A program made the position numbers and the translations under genes. Source: Candidatus Rhabdochlamydia oedothoracis (GTDB lineage Bacteria > Chlamydiota > Chlamydiia > Chlamydiales > Rhabdochlamydiaceae). From it: a stretch of 64,000 nt of DNA. Positions 35,827 through 43,808 of the stretch are shown in pieces. The stretch covers positions 930,001 to 994,000 of the forward strand of contig NZ_CP075587.1 in NCBI RefSeq assembly GCF_019453995.1. Reading direction: 5' to 3'. Numbering within the stretch: the first letter of the stretch is position 1; each line of letters starts with the position of its first letter. Under the pieces are notes generated by a model. It was not told the DNA's origin. It saw only the letters and a program-made list of their open reading frames with translations, and searched no databases.

Positions 35827-35917
35827 TATGCGAAAGCAAAAAAAATATGATCGAGAATTTAAGTTAAATATAGTAAAGCACTATAGAGAAAGCGGGAAAT
35901 CCATGACAGAACTTGAG
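35827..35917 (+). pseudogene. IS3-type OrfA N-terminal fragment
   Basis: An ATG at 35829 or so starts M-R-K-Q-K-K-Y-D-R-E-F-K-L-N-I-V, then H-Y-R-E-S-G-K-S-M-T-E-L-E, the HTH region of an IS3-family OrfA. It ends abruptly where a fragment of another transposase in opposite orientation begins (about 35918). Confidence 0.7.
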
Positions 35918-35929
35918 TTGACAGGCAGC

Positions 35930-36180
35930 ACTTCATTGACAGTGTCAACTTGGTATAATGTATCTAGCATTTTCATTTGTGCTAGATGCTTTGCATACTG
36001 AAATGTTTGCCATGGTGTCTTCCCATAACAATATTTCACAGAATGGACTCGCTCTTCATTGTACTCTTTTAGCCATTTATCCACATCCATTTGCAGTTCT
36101 TCTAGACTATGATAAACTTTTTGCCTAAATGCTGATGCATAAAATTCATTTTGAATCGTCCTAATAATTGAGTCTACTGG
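35930..36180 (-). pseudogene. Integrase-core transposase C-terminal fragment (IS481/IS3-like)
   Basis: Read on the minus strand from about 36180: R-T-I-Q-N-E-F-Y-A-S-A-F-R-Q-K-V-Y, L-E-E-L-Q-M-D-V-D-K-W-L-K-E-Y-N, E-E-R-V-H-S, Y-G-K-T-P-W-Q-T-F. This is the end of the rve domain, with the final catalytic Glu region missing at the break. A different transposon from the one at 16060. Confidence 0.75.
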
Positions 36181-36612
36181 TGTATGTTACCCATAGATTA
36201 TCCTAAATGGGAATTATGTGATTATTATTTCCCTCTTTGAAATAAAAAAGATGATAAAAATTCTAAGAGTACTCTTGAAATAGTTTTAAAAAAAATGGGT
36301 GTATAGAAGCATTTTCACTACATAAAACCATTTGTTCGGTGTAAAAAATATTTTAGCAGATAGAGGATCTTCTGGAGAAAGATTTGCAAAAAGTGTCCAG
36401 GAAATATTAGGATGTATGGTAGAAATAGCCAAAAGAAATACACTTCATACTTTTACAGTTATTCCCAAAAGATGGGTTGTAGAGCGTTCTTTTGCGTGGA
36501 TAGAAAAACGTCGCAGGCTATGGAAAAATTGCGAAAGAAAACTACATACAAGCCTGAATATGGTGGTTCTCGCTTTTATTGTTCTACTTTTGAAAAGATT
36601 TTAAACAAGCTC
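36180..36612 (+). pseudogene. IS5 element copy C, 5'-truncated and internally deleted
   Basis: Matches IS5 copy A from its Y-P-K-W-E-L-C region on, lacks its left end and an internal segment (joined near 36295), and ends with AAGATTTTAAACAAGCTC at 36612. The last 90 codons (36332-36604) are open and include A-D-R-G-S-S-G-E and R-W-V-V-E-R-S-F-A-W. Confidence 0.8.
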
Positions 36613-36662
36613 TAAGTTTTAGAGTTGTTAATTTGTTAGCGAAAGGCTATAAATCGAAAATA

Positions 36663-37199
36663 TCAGGCAAGGAACTCACTCCTAGCCCAAGAAAGCTCCA
36701 AAGTAGGCTCAGCATCATAGTAAGATCTCAAGAGGCTAAGTGTTGCATAATTGCGGCTATCTCTTTCATTTGGGTCTCCTTCTTCCACCCATTTGTTTAT
36801 TTTATAAATTAGTGTACTAAAAATATTAAACCCTTCAGGACAGAGCCATTTAGGAAATAGTTTAGAACTGCGTGCTTTGGAAAAAGAGCGATAGAAAACG
36901 CAAGCAACGACATAAATAACATGCTGTAAGGGAGATGCAATTATTTTCTTATAGGCAATCATCGTAATTCGATGATCTGGATCACCTTTAAATATAGCAG
37001 AATAGGTAGCATAGAAAGCTTCACAAATTCCCTTGGCTATATCAGCTACAGCTGTAAAAGGTGTCAAAGCTAGCATCATAATGCTATTTATAAAAACAGA
37101 TCTATCATTGCAGTGATCTATTCCAACCCAGTCATAAACTATTCTTTTTTCAACGAGCGTGAAAACAGAAAGATTAGTGTCCTTGTAATTAATAATCAT
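36663..37199 (-). CDS. Orphan membrane-associated protein
   Basis: I take the ATG at 37199 (178 residues); the frame runs up to 37337 but that part overlaps the divergent DUF202 gene. It has two hydrophobic stretches: S-I-M-M-L-A-L-T-P-F-T-A-V-A-D-I-A-K-G (about residues 38-56) and V-I-Y-V-V-A-C-V-F-Y (about 95-105). The tail is polar and acidic. I do not recognise the family. The start is uncertain because no clear ribosome site precedes any candidate. Confidence 0.55.
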   Translation of the reverse strand: MIINYKDTNLSVFTLVEKRIVYDWVGIDHCNDRSVFINSIMMLALTPFTAVADIAKGICEAFYATYSAIFKGDPDHRITMIAYKKIIASPLQHVIYVVACVFYRSFSKARSSKLFPKWLCPEGFNIFSTLIYKINKWVEEGDPNERDSRNYATLSLLRSYYDAEPTLELSWARSEFLA

Positions 37200-37283
37200 C
37201 GTGCTGCATAAGAGTACTTGGTCTGTAGAAAATAAGGCTGACCGATGCTTTTCTTGCAACGGTCCTTTATAAAGAAGGAATAT

Positions 37284-37706
37284 ATGATAGAAAAATATCC
37301 TGAAAAACCTGCAAAGAGTTTCAATCGTGCAGATCATTTGGCTAATGAAAGAACTTTCTTGGCATGGATTAGAACTAATCTTGGCCTAATGGCTTTTGGA
37401 TTTGTTGTTGAAAAGTTTTCCTTTTTCATGCAACAAATAACACCTTTTTTAGGGCAATCAGGCTTGCCAGAATCAAGATTACCACATTCCATGTATTCTT
37501 CCATATTCGGTATATCTTTGGTAAGTTTTGGAACTATACTTTGTATTTTCGCATTTTTTAAGTTTAAAAAAACAGAAAGACAAATTAATCGTGACATCTA
37601 TCAATCTTTAACTTGGCTTGATGCTCTGCTTGCACTGTTCGTCTTTTTTATAGGTGTCTTTTTAGTCATTTATTTACTTCATTCACATGAACCTATCTTG
37701 AATTAA
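37284..37706 (+). CDS. DUF202 (YidH-like) inner-membrane protein
   Basis: 140 residues from the ATG at 37284, preceded by GAAGGAA; the frame opens earlier (37245) inside the divergent gene. The DUF202 signature is N-R-A-D-H-L-A-N-E-R-T-F-L-A-W-I-R-T-N-L, then three membrane spans (L-M-A-F-G-F-V, I-F-G-I-S-L-V-S-F-G-T-I-L-C-I-F-A-F, A-L-F-V-F-F-I-G-V-F-L-V-I-Y-L). Function of the family is unknown. The final codons (H-E-P-I-L-N-stop) are supplied by the terminal repeat of the IS5-type element that begins at about 37689, so the native C-terminus has been replaced. Confidence 0.82.
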   Translation: MIEKYPEKPAKSFNRADHLANERTFLAWIRTNLGLMAFGFVVEKFSFFMQQITPFLGQSGLPESRLPHSMYSSIFGISLVSFGTILCIFAFFKFKKTERQINRDIYQSLTWLDALLALFVFFIGVFLVIYLLHSHEPILN

Positions 37707-38609
37707 ATTTACTGTTTTAAAGATACTTGCCGACTTAAGAAATTCATCCAATATCCCAGTAGTCCAAACATTAATAGTCCGTTCCAATATATTGCCTTTC
37801 TTTCCCAGCGCACTGTAAGACGACGGAAGCATGCCTTTAACCAAGAAATCGTTCTCTCAACGACCCAACGTTGCTTTTCAAGGTAGCAAATGCCTTTTAT
37901 CTTATATCCCTTAGTGTTTCTTTTCCGAGCTATCAGAGGAAAAACCTCATGGGAAAGAACATCGATACGTGTTTGCTCTGAGTCATAACCTTTATCTGCT
38001 TCAAGTATGGGTACTTTTCCCTGATTCCATGCTTTTTTAATGAAGGGAATGACTTTCCTAAGCAGAGGGATCACTTGTTTTTTCTCATCCCCGGATGCTG
38101 ATGTAAAAGTGATTGCAAGAGGCTTTCCTGATTTTTCTACCAGTAAATGCGATGTCACGCCTTTACCTTTGTAGCCATAATCAACTTGCTCTCCTCCTCC
38201 GCGTCCGCTGGAAAAAAAAACCATCTACAGAGAGTCTCTGGACATCAATACACTCCAGTTGTTCGGCAAGCTTAAGCAGCTCTTCTAAAAATTGATCTAA
38301 AAATCCAGCAGATTGCATTCTTCCAAGCCATGCGTGTGCTGTTGAGGGATGAGAAAACTCCTTGTTTCTAGGTGCATCTTTCCAAGGAGCTCCTGTCCGA
38401 AGCACCCAGAAAATAGTATTCACTACAGGTCTCCATGGCGCTAATTTTCTTCCATAATGGTTACGATTTACCCATTTTTCCATTTGAGGTTCGAGTATTT
38501 TAAACTGTTCTTCATTTAATCCTTGCTTGCTCATGTCATCTGTCTTTAGTTAAAAAATAAAAAGATCTGGTATCATAGCGAAAATTTATATTCAATTCAA
38601 GATAGGTTC
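37689..38609 (-). mobile_element. IS5-family element (second type) with GAACCTATCTTGAATT ends
   Basis: Terminal inverted repeats GAACCTATCTTGAATT (37689) and AATTCAAGATAGGTTC (38594-38609), about 920 bp. It carries the transposase read on the minus strand. A solo copy of its right end (35 bp, identical) is at 41889-41923. The left repeat overlaps the 3' end of the DUF202 gene. A target duplication longer than AT cannot be fixed. Confidence 0.8.
37709..38534 (-). CDS. IS5-family transposase in two frames across an A9/T9 run
   Basis: The first frame (38534 to about 38212) is M-S-K-Q-G-L-N-E-E-Q-F with the DUF4096 domain (W-V-L-R-T-G-A-P-W-K-D-A-P) and S-V-D-G-F-F-F. The second (to 37709) has G-G-E-Q-V-D-Y-G-Y-K-G-K-G, L-E-A-D-K-G-Y-D-S-E and Q-R-W-V-V-E-R-T-I-S-W. 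They join at a run of nine A on the plus strand (38212-38220; T9 in mRNA sense). Both halves are otherwise intact, so this is either programmed slippage, as known for IS5 relatives, or a single homopolymer indel. The first Asp lies right at the junction. Confidence 0.72.
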
Positions 38610-38628
38610 ATGGAGCTTAAATAACTCC

Positions 38629-40743
38629 TTAACGCATCACTTTTAGTAGTTGTTCTAATGGTTTATCATCCGGCTTAAACCTTTTGCTATTTTTATCTTT
38701 TGCAAATGAGATTCTCTGTTCCCAAGGAAAAGGGTGTTTAGCTGGAGGGATTGGAGTTTTCTGCAAAGATTTACATAGAGGAAAAAGGATATTCAATGGG
38801 TTTTTATTTTGCTGACAAATGAATAACGCTGCAATTTTGGCAGCGGCTTTTTTTAAATTGATTTGTGGATTTTCTAAACTACCTTCTAATGTAAGAGCTA
38901 AAACGTAATCATCAGGAAGATTAGGGATTTGAAAGGCTTTGGTTAACGTGGAAGCAGGTAGACCAACTTTCATTTTAAGTGAGTGATCTTTTATTTTTCC
39001 CCAAATGGCTATTTCGTATATATCAGCTAATAATAGCTCTACTCTTTCCACTGTAATTAGAGATTTGTCTATGTGCATTGTAATAGGTGCTATCCAAAGA
39101 TTGCATGTAATAGTTGCATCAAATTGATGGATTTTTAGTAAATTAAACAAAGAAGAAGTGAAATTTTGCTTATGGCAAAGTACTTTGCCCATTTCTATTT
39201 CTAGACTGGGAATAACCCACTGCATAGAGAGAAATGGATAGGAAAAAGAGAGGGTTTCTCCAGCTGCAATCTTGATAGAAATAGGATTTTTAGGTTGTAA
39301 ACTAGGAAAAATTTCTTGTAATACGTAAACACCCGCTTCTTTACTTAGTTGACAATAGAGGGGTTTATCTAATGTAATTGCTTCTTTTTGTAACTGCCCT
39401 TGTAAAGAAAAAGAAGAGTAAGGAGAGAGCACTTCAACAGATAGGGGGCCATTTCTAGCAAGTAACTTTGCATGTAAAGTGAGATCTATGCTAGGACCCC
39501 ATAGTCTTTGCAAAGATATTTGAGGAAATATTCCTTCGATTAAGTAGGTAGGTAGTTCTGAAGCTCTTATCTCTGCATGTAAAGTCTCTATTTGTTTTTC
39601 CCAGGATATATCTGAAGAAAACCATCCCTGTTTTTTAGCAGAAATAACAGCTTGTATTTGAGAAGAAATACGTTCTTCTGAAACCTTTGCCTGGATTTGC
39701 AAGGAGGAGATATGAGAAACTCCCAATGGGGAAGCTAAGAGTAATTTTTCACTTGTCAGTTCAGTATGAAAAACTAGAGAAGATTGATTAAGCGAAGGGA
39801 AAAATCCTTTAGCTTTTGTATTTAAGGATAATTGATGAATCATACCGTGAAATACACTCGGTTCTGCAAGAGTTAATGCAGGTAGCTTCATTAGAGATTT
39901 AATAAAAGCATAATCACCTTGTGTAAGGGTAAAAGATATAGGGATAGAAGAGGCTGTCAATTGCTCTTTCTTTTTATCCCAATGAGCTAGGCCTTGTGTT
40001 TTTACTAAAGGGCTCGATAGGTCAAAAGTATAAAGCTGTTCTTTTACATCCAATTTAAGATCAAATACATCGCCTAGTAAAGATCTTACGGGGAAATCTT
40101 GAGTAAAAAGATGTAAAAATTCGGTAGATAGATTTGTGCAAGTCGCTTTAAGAGTCAAGGGTAAGGGGTGTGTTTTTTTAGAAACAAGAAAACTGCCTTG
40201 CAGATGAATAGAGCCTTTACTTTGATTTTGTAGACTGTTAGCTAGTAGAATTAAATGACCTAAACCTTGCTGCCTGGTCCATTTAAGATCGATATGATCG
40301 AATTGCATAGCAGGGCAATCTAAGGGAACAATCTTAAAAGAGCCATTTGTTATTCGTAAAGCTTGAATACAGTTAAAGAGATCAAAAGAATTCTTTGGTT
40401 TTGTATGACTTTGAAGAGAGGCAGAAGAAGCCTGTGATTTTTCTTCCCAGAATAGTTTAGGTTCCCTAACTTCTATTTTAAGCTTATACAATAACAGAAG
40501 GGAAATAAGAGAGTTATCTATGGTAACTTCAGGACTGCTAAACCAATGCTGGTTCTGTTTGATGATTTCAAGTTGTAGGATTTTTTGTCTGCCAAACCAG
40601 CTTAAATGAAGTTTGGTTAATTGGATTTTTTTTCCCAAAAAAGAAATAAGCAATTGCGTTCCTAATTGGGTAGATAAGAAATTAGGTAGAAAAAGCAAAA
40701 AAATGATAAAAGCCAGGAGTATTTCATAACATATTTTTCGCAT
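38629..40743 (-). CDS. AsmA-like envelope protein (large, single-span)
   Basis: 704 residues. An N-terminal membrane anchor (I-L-L-A-F-I-I-F-L-L-F-L-P-N-F-L) is followed by an AsmA/YdbH-like start (L-G-T-Q-L-L-I-S-F-L-G-K-K-I-Q-L-T-K-L-H-L) and a long body of beta-strand repeats. The C-terminal part has L-A-L-T-L-E-G-S-L-E-N-P-Q-I-N-L-K, the typical AsmA closing pattern. It is likely periplasmic and involved in envelope lipid traffic like TamB. It ends 4 nt after the cyclase gene, suggesting cotranscription. Confidence 0.75.
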   Translation of the reverse strand: MRKICYEILLAFIIFLLFLPNFLSTQLGTQLLISFLGKKIQLTKLHLSWFGRQKILQLEIIKQNQHWFSSPEVTIDNSLISLLLLYKLKIEVREPKLFWEEKSQASSASLQSHTKPKNSFDLFNCIQALRITNGSFKIVPLDCPAMQFDHIDLKWTRQQGLGHLILLANSLQNQSKGSIHLQGSFLVSKKTHPLPLTLKATCTNLSTEFLHLFTQDFPVRSLLGDVFDLKLDVKEQLYTFDLSSPLVKTQGLAHWDKKKEQLTASSIPISFTLTQGDYAFIKSLMKLPALTLAEPSVFHGMIHQLSLNTKAKGFFPSLNQSSLVFHTELTSEKLLLASPLGVSHISSLQIQAKVSEERISSQIQAVISAKKQGWFSSDISWEKQIETLHAEIRASELPTYLIEGIFPQISLQRLWGPSIDLTLHAKLLARNGPLSVEVLSPYSSFSLQGQLQKEAITLDKPLYCQLSKEAGVYVLQEIFPSLQPKNPISIKIAAGETLSFSYPFLSMQWVIPSLEIEMGKVLCHKQNFTSSLFNLLKIHQFDATITCNLWIAPITMHIDKSLITVERVELLLADIYEIAIWGKIKDHSLKMKVGLPASTLTKAFQIPNLPDDYVLALTLEGSLENPQINLKKAAAKIAALFICQQNKNPLNILFPLCKSLQKTPIPPAKHPFPWEQRISFAKDKNSKRFKPDDKPLEQLLKVMR

Positions 40744-40747
40744 AGGA

Positions 40748-41503
40748 CTAGTTTTTTTCTATTGCATAGACTCTAATGGGCTCTTGTCTGCCAGGCAGTG
40801 TAATAGGACCTAGGCTTTCAGCAGGAAATTCTTCTTTTATAGCTTGGTAGGTATCTTCACTAATTAAAATGGATCTTTTAGTAAATTTTGTCATTTGTTC
40901 TAATCTAGAGGCGATGTTTACGGTATCTCCAATCGCTGTATATTCCATTCGTTTCTCAGAACCCACATTGCCTACAATAGCAAAGCCTGTATGAATGCCG
41001 ATGCCTATTTGAATAGCTGGCTGTTTCCATGTTGTATTGAGTTTTTCCAGTGCTTTTTGCATAGCAATAGCTGCTGTAACGGCATTCTTTTCTTGGATTT
41101 CATCATCTAAAGGAGCTCCAAACTCCACCATTAATCCATCCCCAATAAATTTATCCAAAGTGCCTTTATGTTCAAAAATAATATCCAACATAACCTTAAA
41201 ATACTCGTTGAGTAAGGCTACAACCTGCTCGGGGGGCAGACTCTCTGATAGATGGGTAAATTGACGAATATCAGAAAAAAGCACCGTGATTTTCCTTCTC
41301 TCTCCTTCTAAATTGGTGGGTTTACTAGAGGATAAAATCTTTTGCAGGACGTGGTCTGATACATATCTTGAAAAGTTTACCTTTAGACGCTCTCTTTCTT
41401 GCAGAAGAACACCAAACCCAAAAATTAAATAAACTATAGAAGTAATTACAAAGGCAAAATAGAGCTTTGTACGGTAATTCATAGCATCTCTTAATAAGAG
41501 CAT
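40748..41503 (-). CDS. Class III adenylate/guanylate cyclase, single-span
   Basis: 251 residues (243 if the second ATG at 41482 is used). One N-terminal membrane span (L-Y-F-A-F-V-I-T-S-I-V-Y-L-I-F-G-F-G-V-L), then R-Y-V-S-D-H-V-L-Q-K-I-L, the usual linker. The cyclase domain holds metal Asp residues in V-L-F-S-D-I-R-Q-F and F-I-G-D-G-L-M-V-E-F, the substrate motif M-E-Y-T-A-I-G-D-T-V-N, and transition-state N-I-A-S-R-L-E. All catalytic residues are present. The sensor domains usually found N-terminally in such cyclases are absent. It makes cAMP by family rules; the signal is unknown. Confidence 0.9.
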   Translation of the reverse strand: MLLLRDAMNYRTKLYFAFVITSIVYLIFGFGVLLQERERLKVNFSRYVSDHVLQKILSSSKPTNLEGERRKITVLFSDIRQFTHLSESLPPEQVVALLNEYFKVMLDIIFEHKGTLDKFIGDGLMVEFGAPLDDEIQEKNAVTAAIAMQKALEKLNTTWKQPAIQIGIGIHTGFAIVGNVGSEKRMEYTAIGDTVNIASRLEQMTKFTKRSILISEDTYQAIKEEFPAESLGPITLPGRQEPIRVYAIEKN

Positions 41504-41823
41504 CTTAAATGCAATGTAAGCGCTTATTCATTTTTTGACAATTCTTTGGTTTTTAAAAATTAGTATTTATAATACTTAAAAAAGTTTATGTTGTTATTAA
41601 TAAGTTGGAATATTATTTGGTTTATTCGGTAGTCCTAAACATGTGATGCTCGCAACTGACAGTTATATAGGCTCCATTTTAAATAAACCCTGAGATTATA
41701 TGTGTACCCAAAGATTTTTTAAATCTTAAGCATTAGATTTCTAAAATGATTAAAATTTTAAAAGATATTTGTCATGAAATACGATTGTTTATAAATTCTT
41801 AATTTGAAATCAAACTAGTATAC

Positions 41824-41883
41824 ACGGCAATTCAAATCTATAGGCTAATTCCAAAAATATACGCTAGGGGGTGGGAATGTAGG
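41824..41883 (+). repeat. IS-end repeat R, copy 2
   Basis: Begins ACGGCAATTCAAATCTATAG and ends GGTGGGAATGTAGGA. A diverged copy is at 61988-62058 and a partial one at 20995-21030. In one frame it reads A-I-Q-I-Y-R-L-I-P-K-I-Y-A-R-G-W-E-C, so it may be the C-terminal coding end of a transposase. Confidence 0.6.
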
Positions 41884-41888
41884 ATCTT

Positions 41889-41923
41889 AACGAAAATTTA
41901 TATTCAATTCAAGATAGGTTCAT
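41889..41923 (+). repeat. Solo right end of the second IS5-type element
   Basis: 35 bp identical to the right end of the element at 37689-38609 (CGAAAATTTATATTCAATTC then AAGATAGGTTCATG). No transposase attached. Confidence 0.7.
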
Positions 41924-42072
41924 GATTAAGATTTAATTAAAAAACAATTTATTAGATCTTAACTATAAATATAAGACAATCTTGTTGTTATTGATTTAAA
42001 TTCAAATTAATTGAATTTTTATTCTGTTTATTGTATAATATAGTAATAATAAACTAAATAAAATGTGATAAT

Positions 42073-43572
42073 ATGGCTGAAGCCCATTCTATGAGCTCTG
42101 TAAGATCTTACTATACAGCACAGTCTTCTTTTTATTCTGCAGCTGAGTTGAGTCCTTTTATCAACTTAAATGGAAAGTCCTATCATCTTACGGTGTATCA
42201 TAAAAAAACAGGCTCAGAGTGGGAAGAGATTACTCACAGCTATTTAGAGCAGTCAAAAGATATCAATTTGCAAGAAATGCTTCAAAAACACATCAAACTT
42301 TCACATAAAGACATTGAAATAACAACTTCTGTCGATTTAAAAGAAGGCTTTATTTGTAAAGCTAAAGATACAGACGGAATTATGAGAAAGGTAGCAGGCT
42401 TTAGTTTAACAGAATCTCAACATTCTAAGATTTTTGCAGTTCTTAAAAAAATAAAAACTCCCAAATATATGGTAAATAGCTCTTCGTTACTAGATTCTTC
42501 ATTTATTAAAATCTCGCTAGAGGAAGTCAAAGCAGAAAGGGTAAACGACTATTTAAAACAAGTAAATGTGAACAACAAACCAGTAGGTTTTAAAAATAAA
42601 TTGAATAATTGTGGATTTAATTCTTGTTTGCAAATGATCATAAATGAACCAGCACTGCTCCATATTTATACTACAGTTGCTAGCCACTATGCTAAAAGCA
42701 CAAAAGCAAAGGATCAAGAATGTGGAAATAGGATGCTTTCTGTTCTAGATTCCTATGATCAGGCAATTGAAGAACAAAAATCTATTCCAGAAGAAGTGTC
42801 TAATAAGCTGCGTTTGGCAATGAATTATTTAAGTCCTAAGGAAATTAAATTAGATCATTACATCCAAGAAGACGCAAGTGAGATTTTAACAATTCTTTTT
42901 GCTAAAAACGATGAGATTCTTAAAAAGCAAAATTTAACAAATACCTCTTCAATAAACTATAAATTCGAAAAAGTGACCCACCACCTCAAAGTTCTTACAG
43001 AAACACCGAATAAAGATTGTTCATTTTTAAATCCAGATAATATATATAGAGAAGAGGGGACTAGTTATGGTATTAGCATTAATTTTGATTCAGAGCAAAA
43101 GGATTTTACGTTAAGATCGCTTCTAAAAAAATACTTTTGCAATAAGGATGTCATAGGTTCAGAAATGCGTCGATACATGGTAGATGGAAATGATACCTGG
43201 GTATCTCCAGTTAAAGAAGAAATAGAATTTAGTACACTACCTAAAGATTTATTCATTAATTTTGCACGATTTAAGCCAGATTGGACTAAGCTTACCAATC
43301 CTATTGAAATTCCTGAACAACTAGATGCAAAACTACTTAAAATTAAAAATGCTCCTTCTGGATCCTATGAGTTGAGCTCCTTTATTGTTCATTTAGGAGA
43401 CTCTCTAAATAATGGTCATTATATGGCATATAGAAAAGTCCAAGATCAATGGATGCAATGTAATGATGGAAGCGTTTCTCTTGTTAGCAAAAAGCAGGCG
43501 CTAGAAGATGCAAAAGACAGCTACATTTGCTTTTATAGGTTAAAAACCTCAGTTTTGGGTTTTAGTCAATAA
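42073..43572 (+). CDS. Ubiquitin-specific protease (USP/peptidase C19)-like protein, candidate secreted deubiquitinase
   Basis: 499 residues. Three USP signature boxes occur in the right order. The Cys box is N-N-C-G-F-N-S-C-L-Q, with nucleophile Cys180 aligned to N-T-C-Y-x-N-S-x-L-Q. The Gln box is Q-E-D-A-S-E-I-L (265-272; family Q-Q-D-A-x-E-F). The His box is V-H-L-G-D-S-L-N-N-G-H-Y-M-A-Y (439-453) with His449, followed by W-M-Q-C-N-D-G-S-V (Asn464/Asp465 as third residue) and Y-I-C-F-Y. The zinc-finger CxxC pairs of many USPs are absent. The 150 residues before the fold have a Ser/Thr/Tyr-rich start as in type III substrates. USPs cut ubiquitin isopeptide bonds, so a host-directed effector is the natural reading. 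It stands alone behind a mosaic of IS ends. Confidence 0.82.
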   Translation: MAEAHSMSSVRSYYTAQSSFYSAAELSPFINLNGKSYHLTVYHKKTGSEWEEITHSYLEQSKDINLQEMLQKHIKLSHKDIEITTSVDLKEGFICKAKDTDGIMRKVAGFSLTESQHSKIFAVLKKIKTPKYMVNSSSLLDSSFIKISLEEVKAERVNDYLKQVNVNNKPVGFKNKLNNCGFNSCLQMIINEPALLHIYTTVASHYAKSTKAKDQECGNRMLSVLDSYDQAIEEQKSIPEEVSNKLRLAMNYLSPKEIKLDHYIQEDASEILTILFAKNDEILKKQNLTNTSSINYKFEKVTHHLKVLTETPNKDCSFLNPDNIYREEGTSYGISINFDSEQKDFTLRSLLKKYFCNKDVIGSEMRRYMVDGNDTWVSPVKEEIEFSTLPKDLFINFARFKPDWTKLTNPIEIPEQLDAKLLKIKNAPSGSYELSSFIVHLGDSLNNGHYMAYRKVQDQWMQCNDGSVSLVSKKQALEDAKDSYICFYRLKTSVLGFSQ

Positions 43573-43808
43573 ATAATCCCCAATTACTCTACACAAGAAA
43601 TATTTCTAAGTTAATAATTATAAACAACTAATACTATATGTATCTATCTATAAGTCACCTGTTTCTTTGTATTTCATTTTCATAAAACCAGTGTATTTTT
43701 TCTTATTCGATTCAATCCTTATAGCTTTTAGGATTTTCACCGAGAAAAATCCGTTTATCTACTTGAAAAACAAAGAGATAAACCCAACATTGAGGTTAAA
43801 AGAGCTGC
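43573..43808. other. Intergenic region between the USP-like gene and glmS
   Basis: AT-rich, no gene or clear repeat. A convergent gene pair ends here (USP-like on plus, glmS on minus), but I see no strong terminator hairpin. Confidence 0.35.

Larger units (their letters stand above)
41504..42072. other. Intergenic region holding a mosaic of IS ends
   Basis: No coding frame. Between 41795 and 41923 three stranded element ends follow each other: the end of the miniature element (TTGAAATCAAACTAGTATA, 41803-41822), repeat R (41824-41883) and the end of the IS5-type element of 37689 (41889-41923). The 150 bp before 42073 are AT-rich and presumably hold the promoter of the USP-like gene. Confidence 0.6.
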
